From: Romboutsia ilealis
Lineage (GTDB): Bacteria > Bacillota > Clostridia > Peptostreptococcales > Peptostreptococcaceae
Assembly (NCBI RefSeq): GCF_900015215.1
Contig: NZ_LN555523.1
Span: 378,415 to 442,414, forward strand
Direction of reading: 5' to 3'
DNA: 64,000 nt
The translations under genes were made by a program, and so were the position numbers. The notes under the pieces were generated by a model. That model worked only from the letters and a program-made list of their open reading frames with translations. It did no database searches and was not told the DNA's origin. This document shows, piece after piece, positions 30,029-37,173 of this stretch; the stretch's first letter is position 1, and each line of letters starts with the position of its first letter.

Positions 30029-31570
30029 ATGCCAAAACCAAAAGTTGAAACAAGAAGAGTATCCCCATCATCAAATAAACTAGATAATGAAAAGAGAAGA
30101 CATCTTAAAGAAAAAAGAGAAAAAAGAAAAAAAATGAAAGATGATAAATATTACAAAGAACCAAAACATAAAAATAAAGAAGATATAGATTTAGAGGCTA
30201 ATATGGATTCACAATCAAAATTAAAAGCAATGCTAGAAGCTGAATTAGAAGCGAAAGCAAAAGCAGAAGCAAACGCAGATGCATGTGCCGAAGCAGATGC
30301 TGATGCTGATGCAGACGCAGAAGCTGAAGCCGAAGCAGATGCAGAAGCAGATGCAGAAGCAGAAGCAGACGCATGTGCCGAAGCAGATGCAGATGCCGAA
30401 GCCGAAGCAGAAGCTGACGCAAATGCCGAAGCAGAAGCTGAAGCCGACGCAGATGCCGAAGTAGACGCTGATGCCGACGCATATGCAGAAGCAGAAGCAG
30501 ATGCAGATGCCGAAGCAGAAGCAGAAGCAGAAGCAGACGCTGAAGCAGAAGCAGAAGCAGATGCAGAAGTAGACGCAGAAGCCGAAGCAGACGCATGTGC
30601 CGAAGCAGATGCAGATGCCGAAGCCGAAGCAGAAGCTGACGCAAATGCCGAAGCAGAAGCTGAAGCCGACGCAGATGCCGAAGTAGACGCTGATGCCGAC
30701 GCATGTGCAGAAGCAGAAGCCGAAGCAGATGCAGATGCCGAAGCAGAAGCAGAAGCAGACGCTGAAGCAGACGCTGAAGCCGAAGCAGATGCAGAAGTAG
30801 ACGCCGAAGCAGATGCAGAAGCAGAAGCCGAAGCCGAAGCTGATGCCGACGCAGATGCCGAAGTAGACGCAGATGCCGACGCATGTGCAGAAGCAGAAGC
30901 AGAAGCAGATGCCGAAGCCGAAGCCGAAGCTGATGCAGACGCAGAAGCCGAAGCCGAAGCCGAAGCCGAAGCAGAAGCAGATGCTGATGCAGAAGCAGAA
31001 GCAGAAGCAGATGCTGATGCCGAAGCAGAAGCAGAAGCAGATGCCGAAGCTGATGCAGACGCAGAAGCAGAAGCCGAAGCAGATGCCGAAGTAGACGCAG
31101 ATGCCGACGCATGTGCTGAAGCCGACGCAGAAGCAGAAGCAGAAGCCGACGCTGATGCTGAAGCCGATGCCGAAGCAGAAGCAGACGCATGTGCAGAAGC
31201 AGAAGCCGACGCAGATGCAGACGCCGAAGCCGAAGCAGAAGCAGAAGCAGACGCTGATGCAGACGCAGATGCTGAAGCAGACGCTGATGCTGAAGCAGAA
31301 GCCGACGCATGTGCAGAAGCAGAAGCCGAAGCAAACGCAGAAGCAGATACAGATGTAGACACTGATGTAGATACAGATGCAGATGCAACAGCTACATCAA
31401 ATGCTAATAACGATAACCAATCAAATGCAACTAATAACATTGGACCAATAACTGTTCATACTCCTATAAATATTTATGTTACTTGCGGTTGCTGTGGTAA
31501 GAAACATAAATGTAAAATAGATAAAATGAATGGAGACTGTGACGAAGAAGATGAAGAAGACGACGATTAA
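30029..31570 (+). CDS. Giant Ala-(Asp/Glu) dipeptide-repeat protein with periodic Cys, probable spore-surface protein
   Basis: 513 residues in three parts. Residues 1-67 are strongly basic (KEKREKRKKMKDDKYYKEPK). Residues about 70-437 alternate Ala with Asp or Glu at nearly every position, broken by rare Val and Asn and by eight Cys, mostly in the context DACAEA. Residues 438-513 have TDVDTDVDTD, an Asn-rich linker, GPITVHTPINIYVT, a cluster CGCCGKKHKCK (Cys486, 488, 489) and an acidic tail. The repeat is built from GCN-GAN codons, so local G+C is about twice that of neighbours and several other frames stay open. I know no named family for the whole protein. Surroundings (cdeC-type genes, matching promoter) suggest a cross-linked coat or exosporium component; that is inference. 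Confidence 0.85.
   Translation: MPKPKVETRRVSPSSNKLDNEKRRHLKEKREKRKKMKDDKYYKEPKHKNKEDIDLEANMDSQSKLKAMLEAELEAKAKAEANADACAEADADADADAEAEAEADAEADAEAEADACAEADADAEAEAEADANAEAEAEADADAEVDADADAYAEAEADADAEAEAEAEADAEAEAEADAEVDAEAEADACAEADADAEAEAEADANAEAEAEADADAEVDADADACAEAEAEADADAEAEAEADAEADAEAEADAEVDAEADAEAEAEAEADADADAEVDADADACAEAEAEADAEAEAEADADAEAEAEAEAEAEADADAEAEAEADADAEAEAEADAEADADAEAEAEADAEVDADADACAEADAEAEAEADADAEADAEAEADACAEAEADADADAEAEAEAEADADADADAEADADAEAEADACAEAEAEANAEADTDVDTDVDTDADATATSNANNDNQSNATNNIGPITVHTPINIYVTCGCCGKKHKCKIDKMNGDCDEEDEEDDD
30365..30704 (+). repeat. Exact 118-bp direct duplication inside the Ala-acidic repeat gene
   Basis: Bases 30365-30482 and 30587-30704 read identically, offset by 222 bp (74 codons). 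The shared segment starts GCAGACGCATGTGCCGAAGC. A shorter related block (AGATGCCGAAGTAGACGC) recurs near 30851 and 31081. This points to recent expansion by unequal recombination or slippage, always in frame. Confidence 0.9.
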
Positions 31571-31596
31571 TAATATATTAAAGGAGTATAAATATT

Positions 31597-31806
31597 ATGA
31601 AACAAACAAATCATTCGCACAATAGTAAAAGTTCCAATGATAGTAAACATTCTCATGTTAATAAGCCGGCTAAAGATAAAAAGAAAATAGTTAAATATAA
31701 ACCAGTAAATAATAGCAAAAGTAGTAAAGATAGTAAGAGTAGCAGTGATAGTAAAAGTAGTAAAGATAGTAAGAGTGTCCATGATATAAAAACTTCAGAT
31801 GATTAA
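31597..31806 (+). CDS. Lys/Ser/His-rich low-complexity small protein
   Basis: 69 residues, AAGGAG upstream of ATG 31597, only 26 nt after the Ala-acidic repeat gene, so co-transcribed with it. The N-terminus is His/Ser rich (NHSHNSKSSNDSKHSHVNK), the middle basic (KDKKKIVKYK), and the C-terminal half repeats K-S-S-K-D-S units. No hydrophobic segment. The protein is predicted disordered. The upstream neighbour is a strong polyanion and this is cationic overall, so an electrostatic partnership is possible. It could equally be a minor spore component or have no partner. A bidirectional terminator follows. Confidence 0.65.
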   Translation: MKQTNHSHNSKSSNDSKHSHVNKPAKDKKKIVKYKPVNNSKSSKDSKSSSDSKSSKDSKSVHDIKTSDD

Positions 31807-31815
31807 CAATAAAAT

Positions 31816-31841
31816 AAGGAGTGGTAAGTATACCACTCCTT
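31816..31841. terminator. Bidirectional terminator
   Basis: AAGGAGTGGTA and TACCACTCCTT form a perfect 11-bp stem with loop AGTA, between convergent genes. T-rich sequence flanks it on the plus side and A-rich sequence on the other. Confidence 0.85.
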
Positions 31842-31855
31842 AAAATTTTCATATA

Positions 31856-32416
31856 TTAGTCAAGGTTTATTATATCTTTAGTATTAATATCTATTAAATT
31901 GAAATTCATATCGATTTCGTCTTCACTTTGAATAATATCTATTATAGCTACAGAATGAGTACCATCTTTAGGGATAGAAGTACTTCCAGGGTTTAGAACT
32001 ACTAAATTTTCATCAAGATACAATTCTTTAACATGCGTATGCCCAAGGATAAGTATATCAGCTCCCATACTCTTAGCCTTATTAATAGTATCTTCTTTAG
32101 AATCTGTATAACCATGAGTAGTAACTATTCTAGTTTCACCAAATTGACTCATAACATAAGGACTTTGAATAGGATGATTTATTACCATTTGATCTACATC
32201 AGCATCGCAGTTACCTCTAGCTATGATTATATTATCTAATGAATTTATTTTAGAAATTAAACCTTTTGGATTATATCCTTCGGGTATATCATTTCTAGGG
32301 CCATGATAAAGTACATCTCCACCATGGATTAAAACATCGCAATCAGATAATGCATCTAATGCTTTTTCAAAATAAGTTAAGCTTCCATGAGTATCACTCA
32401 TTACTCCAATTTTCAT
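31856..32416 (-). CDS. YfcE/MJ0936-type metallophosphoesterase
   Basis: 186 residues; the start is set at 32416 because GGAGGAAATACAT precedes MKIGVMSDTHG, while a longer in-frame start overlaps nadK. Calcineurin-fold motifs are complete: DTH in MSDTHGS, GGD in LIHGGDVLYHG, GNCD in IIARGNCDADV, THG in IVTTHGYTD, and GHTH in ILILGHTHV. The family consists of manganese-dependent phosphodiesterases of about 180 residues acting on small phosphodiesters or cyclic nucleotides; the cellular substrate is unknown. The gene follows nadK by 19 nt on the minus strand and is probably in one operon with it. Confidence 0.93.
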   Translation of the reverse strand: MKIGVMSDTHGSLTYFEKALDALSDCDVLIHGGDVLYHGPRNDIPEGYNPKGLISKINSLDNIIIARGNCDADVDQMVINHPIQSPYVMSQFGETRIVTTHGYTDSKEDTINKAKSMGADILILGHTHVKELYLDENLVVLNPGSTSIPKDGTHSVAIIDIIQSEDEIDMNFNLIDINTKDIINLD

Positions 32417-32435
32417 ATGTATTTCCTCCAAGATA

Positions 32436-33236
32436 TTATAAAAATTTTTCTGAAACTCTACTCCAAAATTCATAATCTGACATTCTAAGTAGTTTTATTT
32501 TTAAATCAGAGATAGATATATCTATATTAGACATCTGATTAAATCTATATTCAATTCCATCTAATACTATTAGTATAGAGTCTTCAAATCTATATTCAGG
32601 TATTATTTTTATTATAGACTCACTAGAAAAAATTATGCTAGATGTAAAGCATCTATATGCATTGGTATTTATAGGATAAAGTGGTGTAAGTTGCATTAGA
32701 TTTAAACTAGGATCTACTATACTTCCACCAGCTGCATAGTTATAAGCTGTAGAGCCAGTTGGGGTAGATATAATCATTCCATCACCACTAAAATTTTGTA
32801 TATGCTTGCCATTAACGTTTAAACTAAGATGTATAGTTCTAGATTTATCTCCTTTTACTACAACCTCATTCACGGCATACATATTAGAGTTACAATTATT
32901 AGTACATATATTAGCTTTAAGTAAAGATATATCTTGCACTAAAAAATTATTATTTTTATAAGATTTAATAAAATTATCTATATGGTTAGGTGATATTTCT
33001 GGGAAAAAACCAAGATGACCAGTATTTATTCCTATTATGGGAGTTTGGGTAAAGTCAAAATCATGAACGGTTTTTAAAAATGAACCATCCCCCCCAATTG
33101 ATATTATAAGTTCGGCATCTTCATAAAACTCATATGTTACTTCAAATCCAGCGTTGATTAATTTTTCTGTTAGTATTTTTTTAGTCTCAATAGATTTATT
33201 TACTTGATTTGAGTTTATAGTTATAATTCTTCTCAT
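32436..33236 (-). CDS. nadK: NAD kinase
   Basis: 266 residues, AAGGGGTG upstream. Diagnostic motifs: GGDG at residues 48-51 (IISIGGDGSFLKTVH), NTGHLGFFPE, VNEVVVKGDKSRTIHLSL, and FSGDGMIISTPTGSTAYNYAAGG. The enzyme phosphorylates NAD to NADP in the cytoplasm using ATP or polyphosphate. Length and motif order match the family. It heads a short minus-strand operon with the YfcE-type phosphodiesterase and is divergent from the RluA-family gene. Confidence 0.96.
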   Translation of the reverse strand: MRRIITINSNQVNKSIETKKILTEKLINAGFEVTYEFYEDAELIISIGGDGSFLKTVHDFDFTQTPIIGINTGHLGFFPEISPNHIDNFIKSYKNNNFLVQDISLLKANICTNNCNSNMYAVNEVVVKGDKSRTIHLSLNVNGKHIQNFSGDGMIISTPTGSTAYNYAAGGSIVDPSLNLMQLTPLYPINTNAYRCFTSSIIFSSESIIKIIPEYRFEDSILIVLDGIEYRFNQMSNIDISISDLKIKLLRMSDYEFWSRVSEKFL

Positions 33237-33412
33237 CTCTGCACCCCTTTATACTTTGTATTATAGCATAATTTAGAAAGGCAATTAGTTACTTTATATT
33301 TAAAATAGGTACTATTATATAAATATAATTTTTATATACAAAAAATCCTTATCTATTTTCAAAAAATAGTATAAAATAGATAATGTTATTATTAATGAAG
33401 GCAGGTGTAAAT

Positions 33413-34324
33413 TTGTTTAAAAAAGAAGATCAAAAATACAACCTTATATCGTATACAAATGAAGAAGAATTAACTCTAAAGGAAGTTTTATTAGATAAAT
33501 TAAGTTTTTCTGTAAGATCAATATCGAAGATGAAACGAGAACAGAGTGTATTTGTAAATGGAGTTTTTAAAAAGCCAAGTACAAAGCTTAAAAAAGGTGA
33601 TTTGATAGAAGTAAAGATAGAAGAGGAAATGGCAAACTTTGAGCCACAAAATTTAAATTTAAATATATTATATGATGATTTCGATATAATAATGGTTAAT
33701 AAACCACCTTTTATGGTAGTACATCCAACAAAAAGCCATTTTGATAATACAATAGCAAATGGAATTACATATTATATTAATGAAAAGAATGAAAATGTAA
33801 AAGTAAGATTTGTAAATAGATTAGATATGAATACTTCAGGTCTTGTTATAGTTGCTAAAAATGCTTATGCACATCATACATTATCTGTTGATATGGGAAA
33901 TAATGATGTTGAAAAAAAATATATAACAGTAGTTAAAGGTATAGTAGAAAATGATGAAGGAACTATAAATGAACCGATATATAGACCAACAGAAGATAGT
34001 GTAAAGAGAGTAGTTGATGAAAGGGGACAAGCATCAATAACACATTATAAAGTTTTAGAGAGGCTAAATGATGCAACTGTATTAGAAGTAAAATTAGAAA
34101 CAGGCAGAACTCATCAGATAAGAGTACATATGTCATATATTGGTCATGGTATAATTGGAGATGAGCTATATGGATATGTAGATGAAAGTCTTATAAATAG
34201 ACAAGCTTTACATGCGTATAGTTTATCATTTAATCAACCTAGAACTAAGGAAAATTTAGAGTTTAAAGCAGAGTTACCAAGTGATATAAAAGATTTAATT
34301 GAAAAGCTAAGAAAAAATAATTAA
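33413..34324 (+). CDS. RluA-family pseudouridine synthase
   Basis: 303 residues from the TTG at 33413, chosen because GCAGGTG lies 5 nt upstream; ATG codons at 33383 and 33395 in the same frame lack an SD. An S4 RNA-binding domain occupies about residues 15-75 (LLDKLSFSVRSISKMKREQSV and KPSTKLKKGDLIEV). The catalytic domain follows, with NRLDMNTSGLVIVAKN (catalytic Asp in RLD), the strand KKYITVVKGIV, and the late motif LETGRTHQIRVHMSYIGHGIIGDELYG. Such enzymes convert uridine to pseudouridine in rRNA or tRNA. The target (RluC, RluD or RluB-like sites) cannot be told from sequence. The next gene starts 15 nt downstream. Confidence 0.92.
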   Translation: MFKKEDQKYNLISYTNEEELTLKEVLLDKLSFSVRSISKMKREQSVFVNGVFKKPSTKLKKGDLIEVKIEEEMANFEPQNLNLNILYDDFDIIMVNKPPFMVVHPTKSHFDNTIANGITYYINEKNENVKVRFVNRLDMNTSGLVIVAKNAYAHHTLSVDMGNNDVEKKYITVVKGIVENDEGTINEPIYRPTEDSVKRVVDERGQASITHYKVLERLNDATVLEVKLETGRTHQIRVHMSYIGHGIIGDELYGYVDESLINRQALHAYSLSFNQPRTKENLEFKAELPSDIKDLIEKLRKNN

Positions 34325-34339
34325 TTTGAGGTGGGAATT

Positions 34340-35344
34340 ATGATAATACATAAATTTATTGTACATGTTTTAGATAAGAATAGCGATGTACCAATATTAA
34401 ATGATTTTGAGGGAAAAATTAATCCAGAAGTAGATAAGTTTTTTCAAAAAATTATAAAAAGGGTTGTAAAAGATGATGACTTAAGAAAAGGTGTTTTTAA
34501 AAATTATAATGACAATATAGTTAGAAATTGTTGTGAACAAATTATATATGACGAAAATACTTTCTTAGAAAATTCAAAAGAAATAGCAGCATATTTATTT
34601 GATATTATGAAAATAAATTCAGAGTTGGAATCTTGCGATTTAGCTATTTGTTTATATACAGTAAAGGACGAAAAATATGTAGCTATATTAAAGTTAGATT
34701 ATAAAAAATTATATACTCACTCTATAGAATTCATTGATGAAAAATTTAATATACAAATGGTTGCTAATGAAATAGGTATACCAGAGACTGGAAGACAAAA
34801 GCAATGTGCATTAATTGGTGTAAGCGGAATGAATGATGAATTTCAGTTAAGGCTTTTAGATAAAGATGCTGAAAAGGCAGAAATAGAATCTAAGTTTATA
34901 ACAGAATTTTTAAATGCACAAAGGGTTGATGATGATAAATATAAGACTAAAGTATTTAAAAATACAGCTGAAAATTGGATAACGAATGCTTTAAGTGAGG
35001 ACATAAAGCAAGCAGAGGAAGTAAGAAGTTTATTAAATTATACATTAAAAGAAAAACATGAAATTGATTTAAATGAATTTGTAGAGAACTCTATAAAAGA
35101 TGATGAACTTAAAGAAAGCTTTAAAGAACATATGGAAGATAAAGGTTTAGATGAAAGTTTTAGTATAGATAAAAAATGGGTTGAGAAAAAGCTTAAAAAA
35201 AGAGGTATTAAAACAGATAATGGATTTGATATAAAGGCAGACTTAACAGATTTTGAAGATCCAATGAAATACAGTGTAAGGCAAAATCTAGATGGAAGTG
35301 TAGATATAGTTATAAAGAATGTAAGATTCTATGAGGAAAAATAA
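34340..35344 (+). CDS. Nucleoid-associated protein (NdpA/YejK family)
   Basis: 334 residues from ATG 34340 with GAGGTGG upstream; an in-frame GTG 9 nt earlier lies inside the SD. Opening IIHKFIVHVLDKNSDVPILND and the internal segment LYTVKDEKYVAILKLDYKKLYTH are typical of the family, as is KQCALIGVSGMNDEFQLRLLDKDA. It is soluble, with no membrane segment. YejK-type proteins bind the nucleoid in enteric bacteria; their clostridial role is not settled. It likely shares a transcript with the RluA-family gene, and its terminator runs into repeat copy 4. Confidence 0.85.
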   Translation: MIIHKFIVHVLDKNSDVPILNDFEGKINPEVDKFFQKIIKRVVKDDDLRKGVFKNYNDNIVRNCCEQIIYDENTFLENSKEIAAYLFDIMKINSELESCDLAICLYTVKDEKYVAILKLDYKKLYTHSIEFIDEKFNIQMVANEIGIPETGRQKQCALIGVSGMNDEFQLRLLDKDAEKAEIESKFITEFLNAQRVDDDKYKTKVFKNTAENWITNALSEDIKQAEEVRSLLNYTLKEKHEIDLNEFVENSIKDDELKESFKEHMEDKGLDESFSIDKKWVEKKLKKRGIKTDNGFDIKADLTDFEDPMKYSVRQNLDGSVDIVIKNVRFYEEK

Positions 35345-35353
35345 ATTTAAGGT

Positions 35354-35387
35354 AAGCATTAATATGAAAATATTAATGCTTATTTTT
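35354..35387 (+). terminator. Terminator whose T-tract opens repeat copy 4
   Basis: AAGCATTAATAT and ATATTAATGCTT form a perfect 12-bp stem with loop GAAA, followed by ATTTTT. The T-run is shared with the dispersed element. Confidence 0.9.
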
Positions 35388-35579
35388 ACGCTTAAGGATA
35401 TTATAATATTTTAAAAAATGTGGATAACTTCTGAATGTAAGTAATATCAATAAATTGGTTTTGAGCGTAAAAAAGATTTTGAAATACTTCGCCCATGCAG
35501 TAGCTCAAGCAACGGACGAAGTCGTTGGCGACATGAAGTGTTTCGCCGACACGTCGCTCAAGCGAAGCGAATTTTTTAT
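35383..35579 (+). repeat. Dispersed intergenic element, copy 4
   Basis: Nearly identical to copy 2: head with TTTTTACGCTTAAG and TTGAGCGTAAAAA, DnaA box TGTGGATAA at 35419-35427, three modules, tail GCGAAGCGAATTTTTT. Differences from copy 2 are scattered single bases. The 150 bp after it are AT-rich and end in the promoter of the first small spore gene. Confidence 0.9.
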
Positions 35580-35666
35580 GTATATATATGATAAAAATTA
35601 ATATAAATATGATTTAAAATAGCACTAAGGACTTAAAATATATGTAGCAAAATTTTTTATACAAGC

Positions 35667-35694
35667 ACTAAAATATAAATTTGTTCATATATAT
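35667..35694 (+). promoter_or_regulatory. Sigma-K-like promoter of small membrane protein 1
   Basis: AC at 35667-35668, 17 nt, CATATATAT at 35686-35694. An 8-bp inverted repeat AATTTGTT/AACAAATT (35678-35685, 35703-35710) brackets the -10. Spacing matches the other members of the group; the -10 misses the final TA. Confidence 0.45.
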
Positions 35695-35735
35695 TATCAA
35701 TAAACAAATTGTCTACATATCAAGGGGGAGTATAT

Positions 35736-35948
35736 ATGGATCAATTAAAGGAGATGTTTAGGGGATTTGACTTCTTTGGCGATAACCCTACGTTAGTATT
35801 TCTTATATTAGGGCTGGTTGTTTTATTAATACTTGGCAACGGAGATTTAGGATGTTTTTTTGAGCAAAATAACTCACTAGTTTGGATTATAGCTATAGTA
35901 TTTATATTATTTTTATTTAATAATAACAATGATGATTGTTATTGTTAA
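35736..35948 (+). CDS. Small two-helix membrane protein 1, Cys tail (spore-cluster family)
   Basis: 70 residues from ATG 35736 (AAGGGGGAG upstream). N-terminal amphipathic part with GFDFFGDN, first membrane helix about 19-34 (LVFLILGLVVLLIL), a short acidic loop with FFEQNNS, second helix about 47-60 (LVWIIAIVFILFLF), and the tail NNNNDDCYC. It is the most diverged of six paralogs between 35736 and 38426. A related set of small proteins beside ccpA and cdeC in C. difficile is reported from spores, as I recall. Biochemical function is unknown. A late-sporulation promoter lies upstream. Confidence 0.8.
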   Translation: MDQLKEMFRGFDFFGDNPTLVFLILGLVVLLILGNGDLGCFFEQNNSLVWIIAIVFILFLFNNNNDDCYC

Positions 35949-35956
35949 TAATAAAT

Positions 35957-35981
35957 AAAACCGAGAATTAATCTCGGTTTT
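35957..35981. terminator. Bidirectional terminator
   Basis: AAACCGAGA pairs with TCTCGGTTT around an ATTAA-type loop, with TTATTT after it, between convergent small protein 1 and acpP. Confidence 0.85.
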
Positions 35982-36207
35982 ATTTATTGTTTTCTATGAA
36001 TTTACATATATCACCTATAGTTTTAAAGTGTTCAGCTTCTTCATCTGGTATTTCTATACCAAATTCATCTTCAAGGGCCATTATAACTTCAACTGCGTCT
36101 AAAGAATCAGCCTCTAAATCTTCTGTTAAAGAAGTTTCTAAAGTTATAGTATCTACATCATCTATAGATAATTGTTCTGAAATTATTGATCTTACTTTTT
36201 CAAACAT
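35980..36207 (-). CDS. acpP: Acyl carrier protein
   Basis: 75 residues, GGAGGATA upstream of the ATG. The phosphopantetheine attachment site is Ser35 in the motif EADSLDAVE. The four-helix acidic ACP fold reads from [13 protein letters not shown] through [30 protein letters not shown]. It carries growing acyl chains in fatty acid synthesis. No fab genes lie next to it, which is unusual, since acpP normally sits between fabD/fabG and fabF. It is inserted, on the opposite strand, within the row of small spore-type genes. It could serve housekeeping lipid synthesis or a more specialised acylation. Confidence 0.95.
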   Translation of the reverse strand: MFEKVRSIISEQLSIDDVDTITLETSLTEDLEADSLDAVEVIMALEDEFGIEIPDEEAEHFKTIGDICKFIENNK

Positions 36208-36356
36208 ATTATCCTCCTATAAGTAAATTGATAATTTTAATTGTAGTTTAATATAAGTTTGATAATTTTTCAATATACATTTAAATAAAAAAGTAATAAA
36301 GTTATAAAATATGAATATAAATTTAGTATGTAAATTATAACTTAGGAGGAAAATTT

Positions 36357-36782
36357 ATGAAGTACGTAGGGTTATTAATATCATCAATTGTAGTATTTTT
36401 AGTCATATTAACAAATCTTTATTATAATTCTATAACACTAGATATGCAAAAGATAAAAGACTATATAGTAGAAAGTAATATAATTTTAGAAGATGTAGTT
36501 AAGAAAAAAGAGCAGGTAATGGATAAAAAAGATGAATATGTAACTAGATTAATTAATTTAAAAAAAGGGATAGAAAATTCTAAAACTTCATTTTTAGTAA
36601 AAAATTATAAAGAATATAAGATAAAGTCTATAGAAGGATTGATAAATAGTATTTCAAAATCAGATTTAAAATATTTAGAAGAAGTAGAAAAGTATAATAA
36701 TTTATCAGATGAAGAATTAGATAAAATTTTAAATAAGAATTTAATTGAGGTAACTTCTCTACCAATTAATACATATATTTAA
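36357..36782 (+). CDS. Membrane-anchored coiled-coil protein, unknown
   Basis: 141 residues, AGGAGG before the ATG. One N-terminal membrane helix (about residues 3-24, YVGLLISSIVVFLVILTNLYY) is followed by a charged helical region with heptad-like spacing (IKDYIVESNIILEDVVKKKEQVMDKKDEYVTRL and SIEGLINSISKSDLKYLEEVEKY). There is no signal cleavage site or lipobox. I do not recognise a family. Its 3' end contains the proposed promoter of the next small gene. Location in the spore cluster is the only functional hint. Confidence 0.7.
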   Translation: MKYVGLLISSIVVFLVILTNLYYNSITLDMQKIKDYIVESNIILEDVVKKKEQVMDKKDEYVTRLINLKKGIENSKTSFLVKNYKEYKIKSIEGLINSISKSDLKYLEEVEKYNNLSDEELDKILNKNLIEVTSLPINTYI

Positions 36783-36797
36783 CTTAGGAGTAAGCTC
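36752..36797 (+). promoter_or_regulatory. Sigma-K-like promoter of small membrane protein 2
   Basis: AAC at 36752-36754, 17 nt, CATATATTT at 36772-36780, all inside the last codons of the upstream gene. Around the predicted +1, CTT/AAG and GAG/CTC can form a weak hairpin (36783-36799). Confidence 0.4.
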
Positions 36798-36812
36798 AAG
36801 GGAGGGAATGTC

Positions 36813-37016
36813 ATGGCAAAGCTAGAAGATACGATATCCCGATTTTTAGGAGGAAAAGATGGTATATTTGGTAATGGATTATTAATAATAATAGTTATAG
36901 TTTTTTTACTAATATGTACAGATATACTAGATAATTTTTTTGAAGATGATAGTATGTGGATTTGGATAATATTAATAATTTTATTACTCTTTAATTTTGA
37001 TGATAGTTGCTATTAA
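36813..37016 (+). CDS. Small two-helix membrane protein 2, Cys tail
   Basis: 67 residues; ATG 36813 preceded by AAGGGAGGG. N-terminal SRFLGGKDGIFGNG corresponds to the FGG-x-GFFG motif of its paralogs. First helix about 22-37 (LLIIIVIVFLLIC), loop DNFFEDDS, then W-I-W and the second helix (WIWIILIILLLF), with tail NFDDSCY. It shares FFEDDS/FFEQNNS and the terminal Cys with paralog 1, making these two a subgroup. It may be read from its own promoter within the upstream gene. Unknown biochemical function; spore membrane or coat association is inferred from neighbours. Confidence 0.78.
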   Translation: MAKLEDTISRFLGGKDGIFGNGLLIIIVIVFLLICTDILDNFFEDDSMWIWIILIILLLFNFDDSCY

Positions 37017-37025
37017 TCAATTTGT

Positions 37026-37056
37026 AAAAAGAAATCTATATGATTTCTTTTTTTTA
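37026..37056 (+). terminator. Rho-independent terminator
   Basis: AAAAGAAATC pairs with GATTTCTTTT around TATAT, followed by a long T-run. Confidence 0.82.
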
Positions 37057-37088
37057 TGCAAAAATATCTGATCTAAAAAGTAATAAAA

Positions 37089-37150
37089 TGTAACAATTTA
37101 ATGCATAAATACATATTATTTATTAAATAGGTAATAAAAATAATTGCCTA
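37089..37150 (+). promoter_or_regulatory. Sigma-K-like promoter and 5' stem-loop of small protein 3
   Basis: TAACA at 37091-37095, 17 nt after AC, CATATTATT at 37112-37120. At the predicted +1 starts TAGGTAAT (37128-37135), pairing with ATTGCCTA (37143-37150) with one U-G pair. The SD AAGGGGG follows. Confidence 0.55.
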
Positions 37151-37173
37151 TAAATAAAAAAGGGGGCATAAAG

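Noticed and set aside
30151..31440. Long open frames opposite and out of frame to the Ala-acidic repeat gene (Ala-Ser and Leu/His-rich)
   Set aside because: They arise because the six-base GCNGAN repeat lacks stop codons in several frames. They lack SD sites, and the plus frame has unique N- and C-terminal domains with a good SD.
2563..35579. Interpretation of the dispersed element as an insertion sequence or CRISPR array
   Set aside because: No transposase, no clear target duplication beyond T-runs, and modules are adjacent related units rather than identical repeats with unique spacers.
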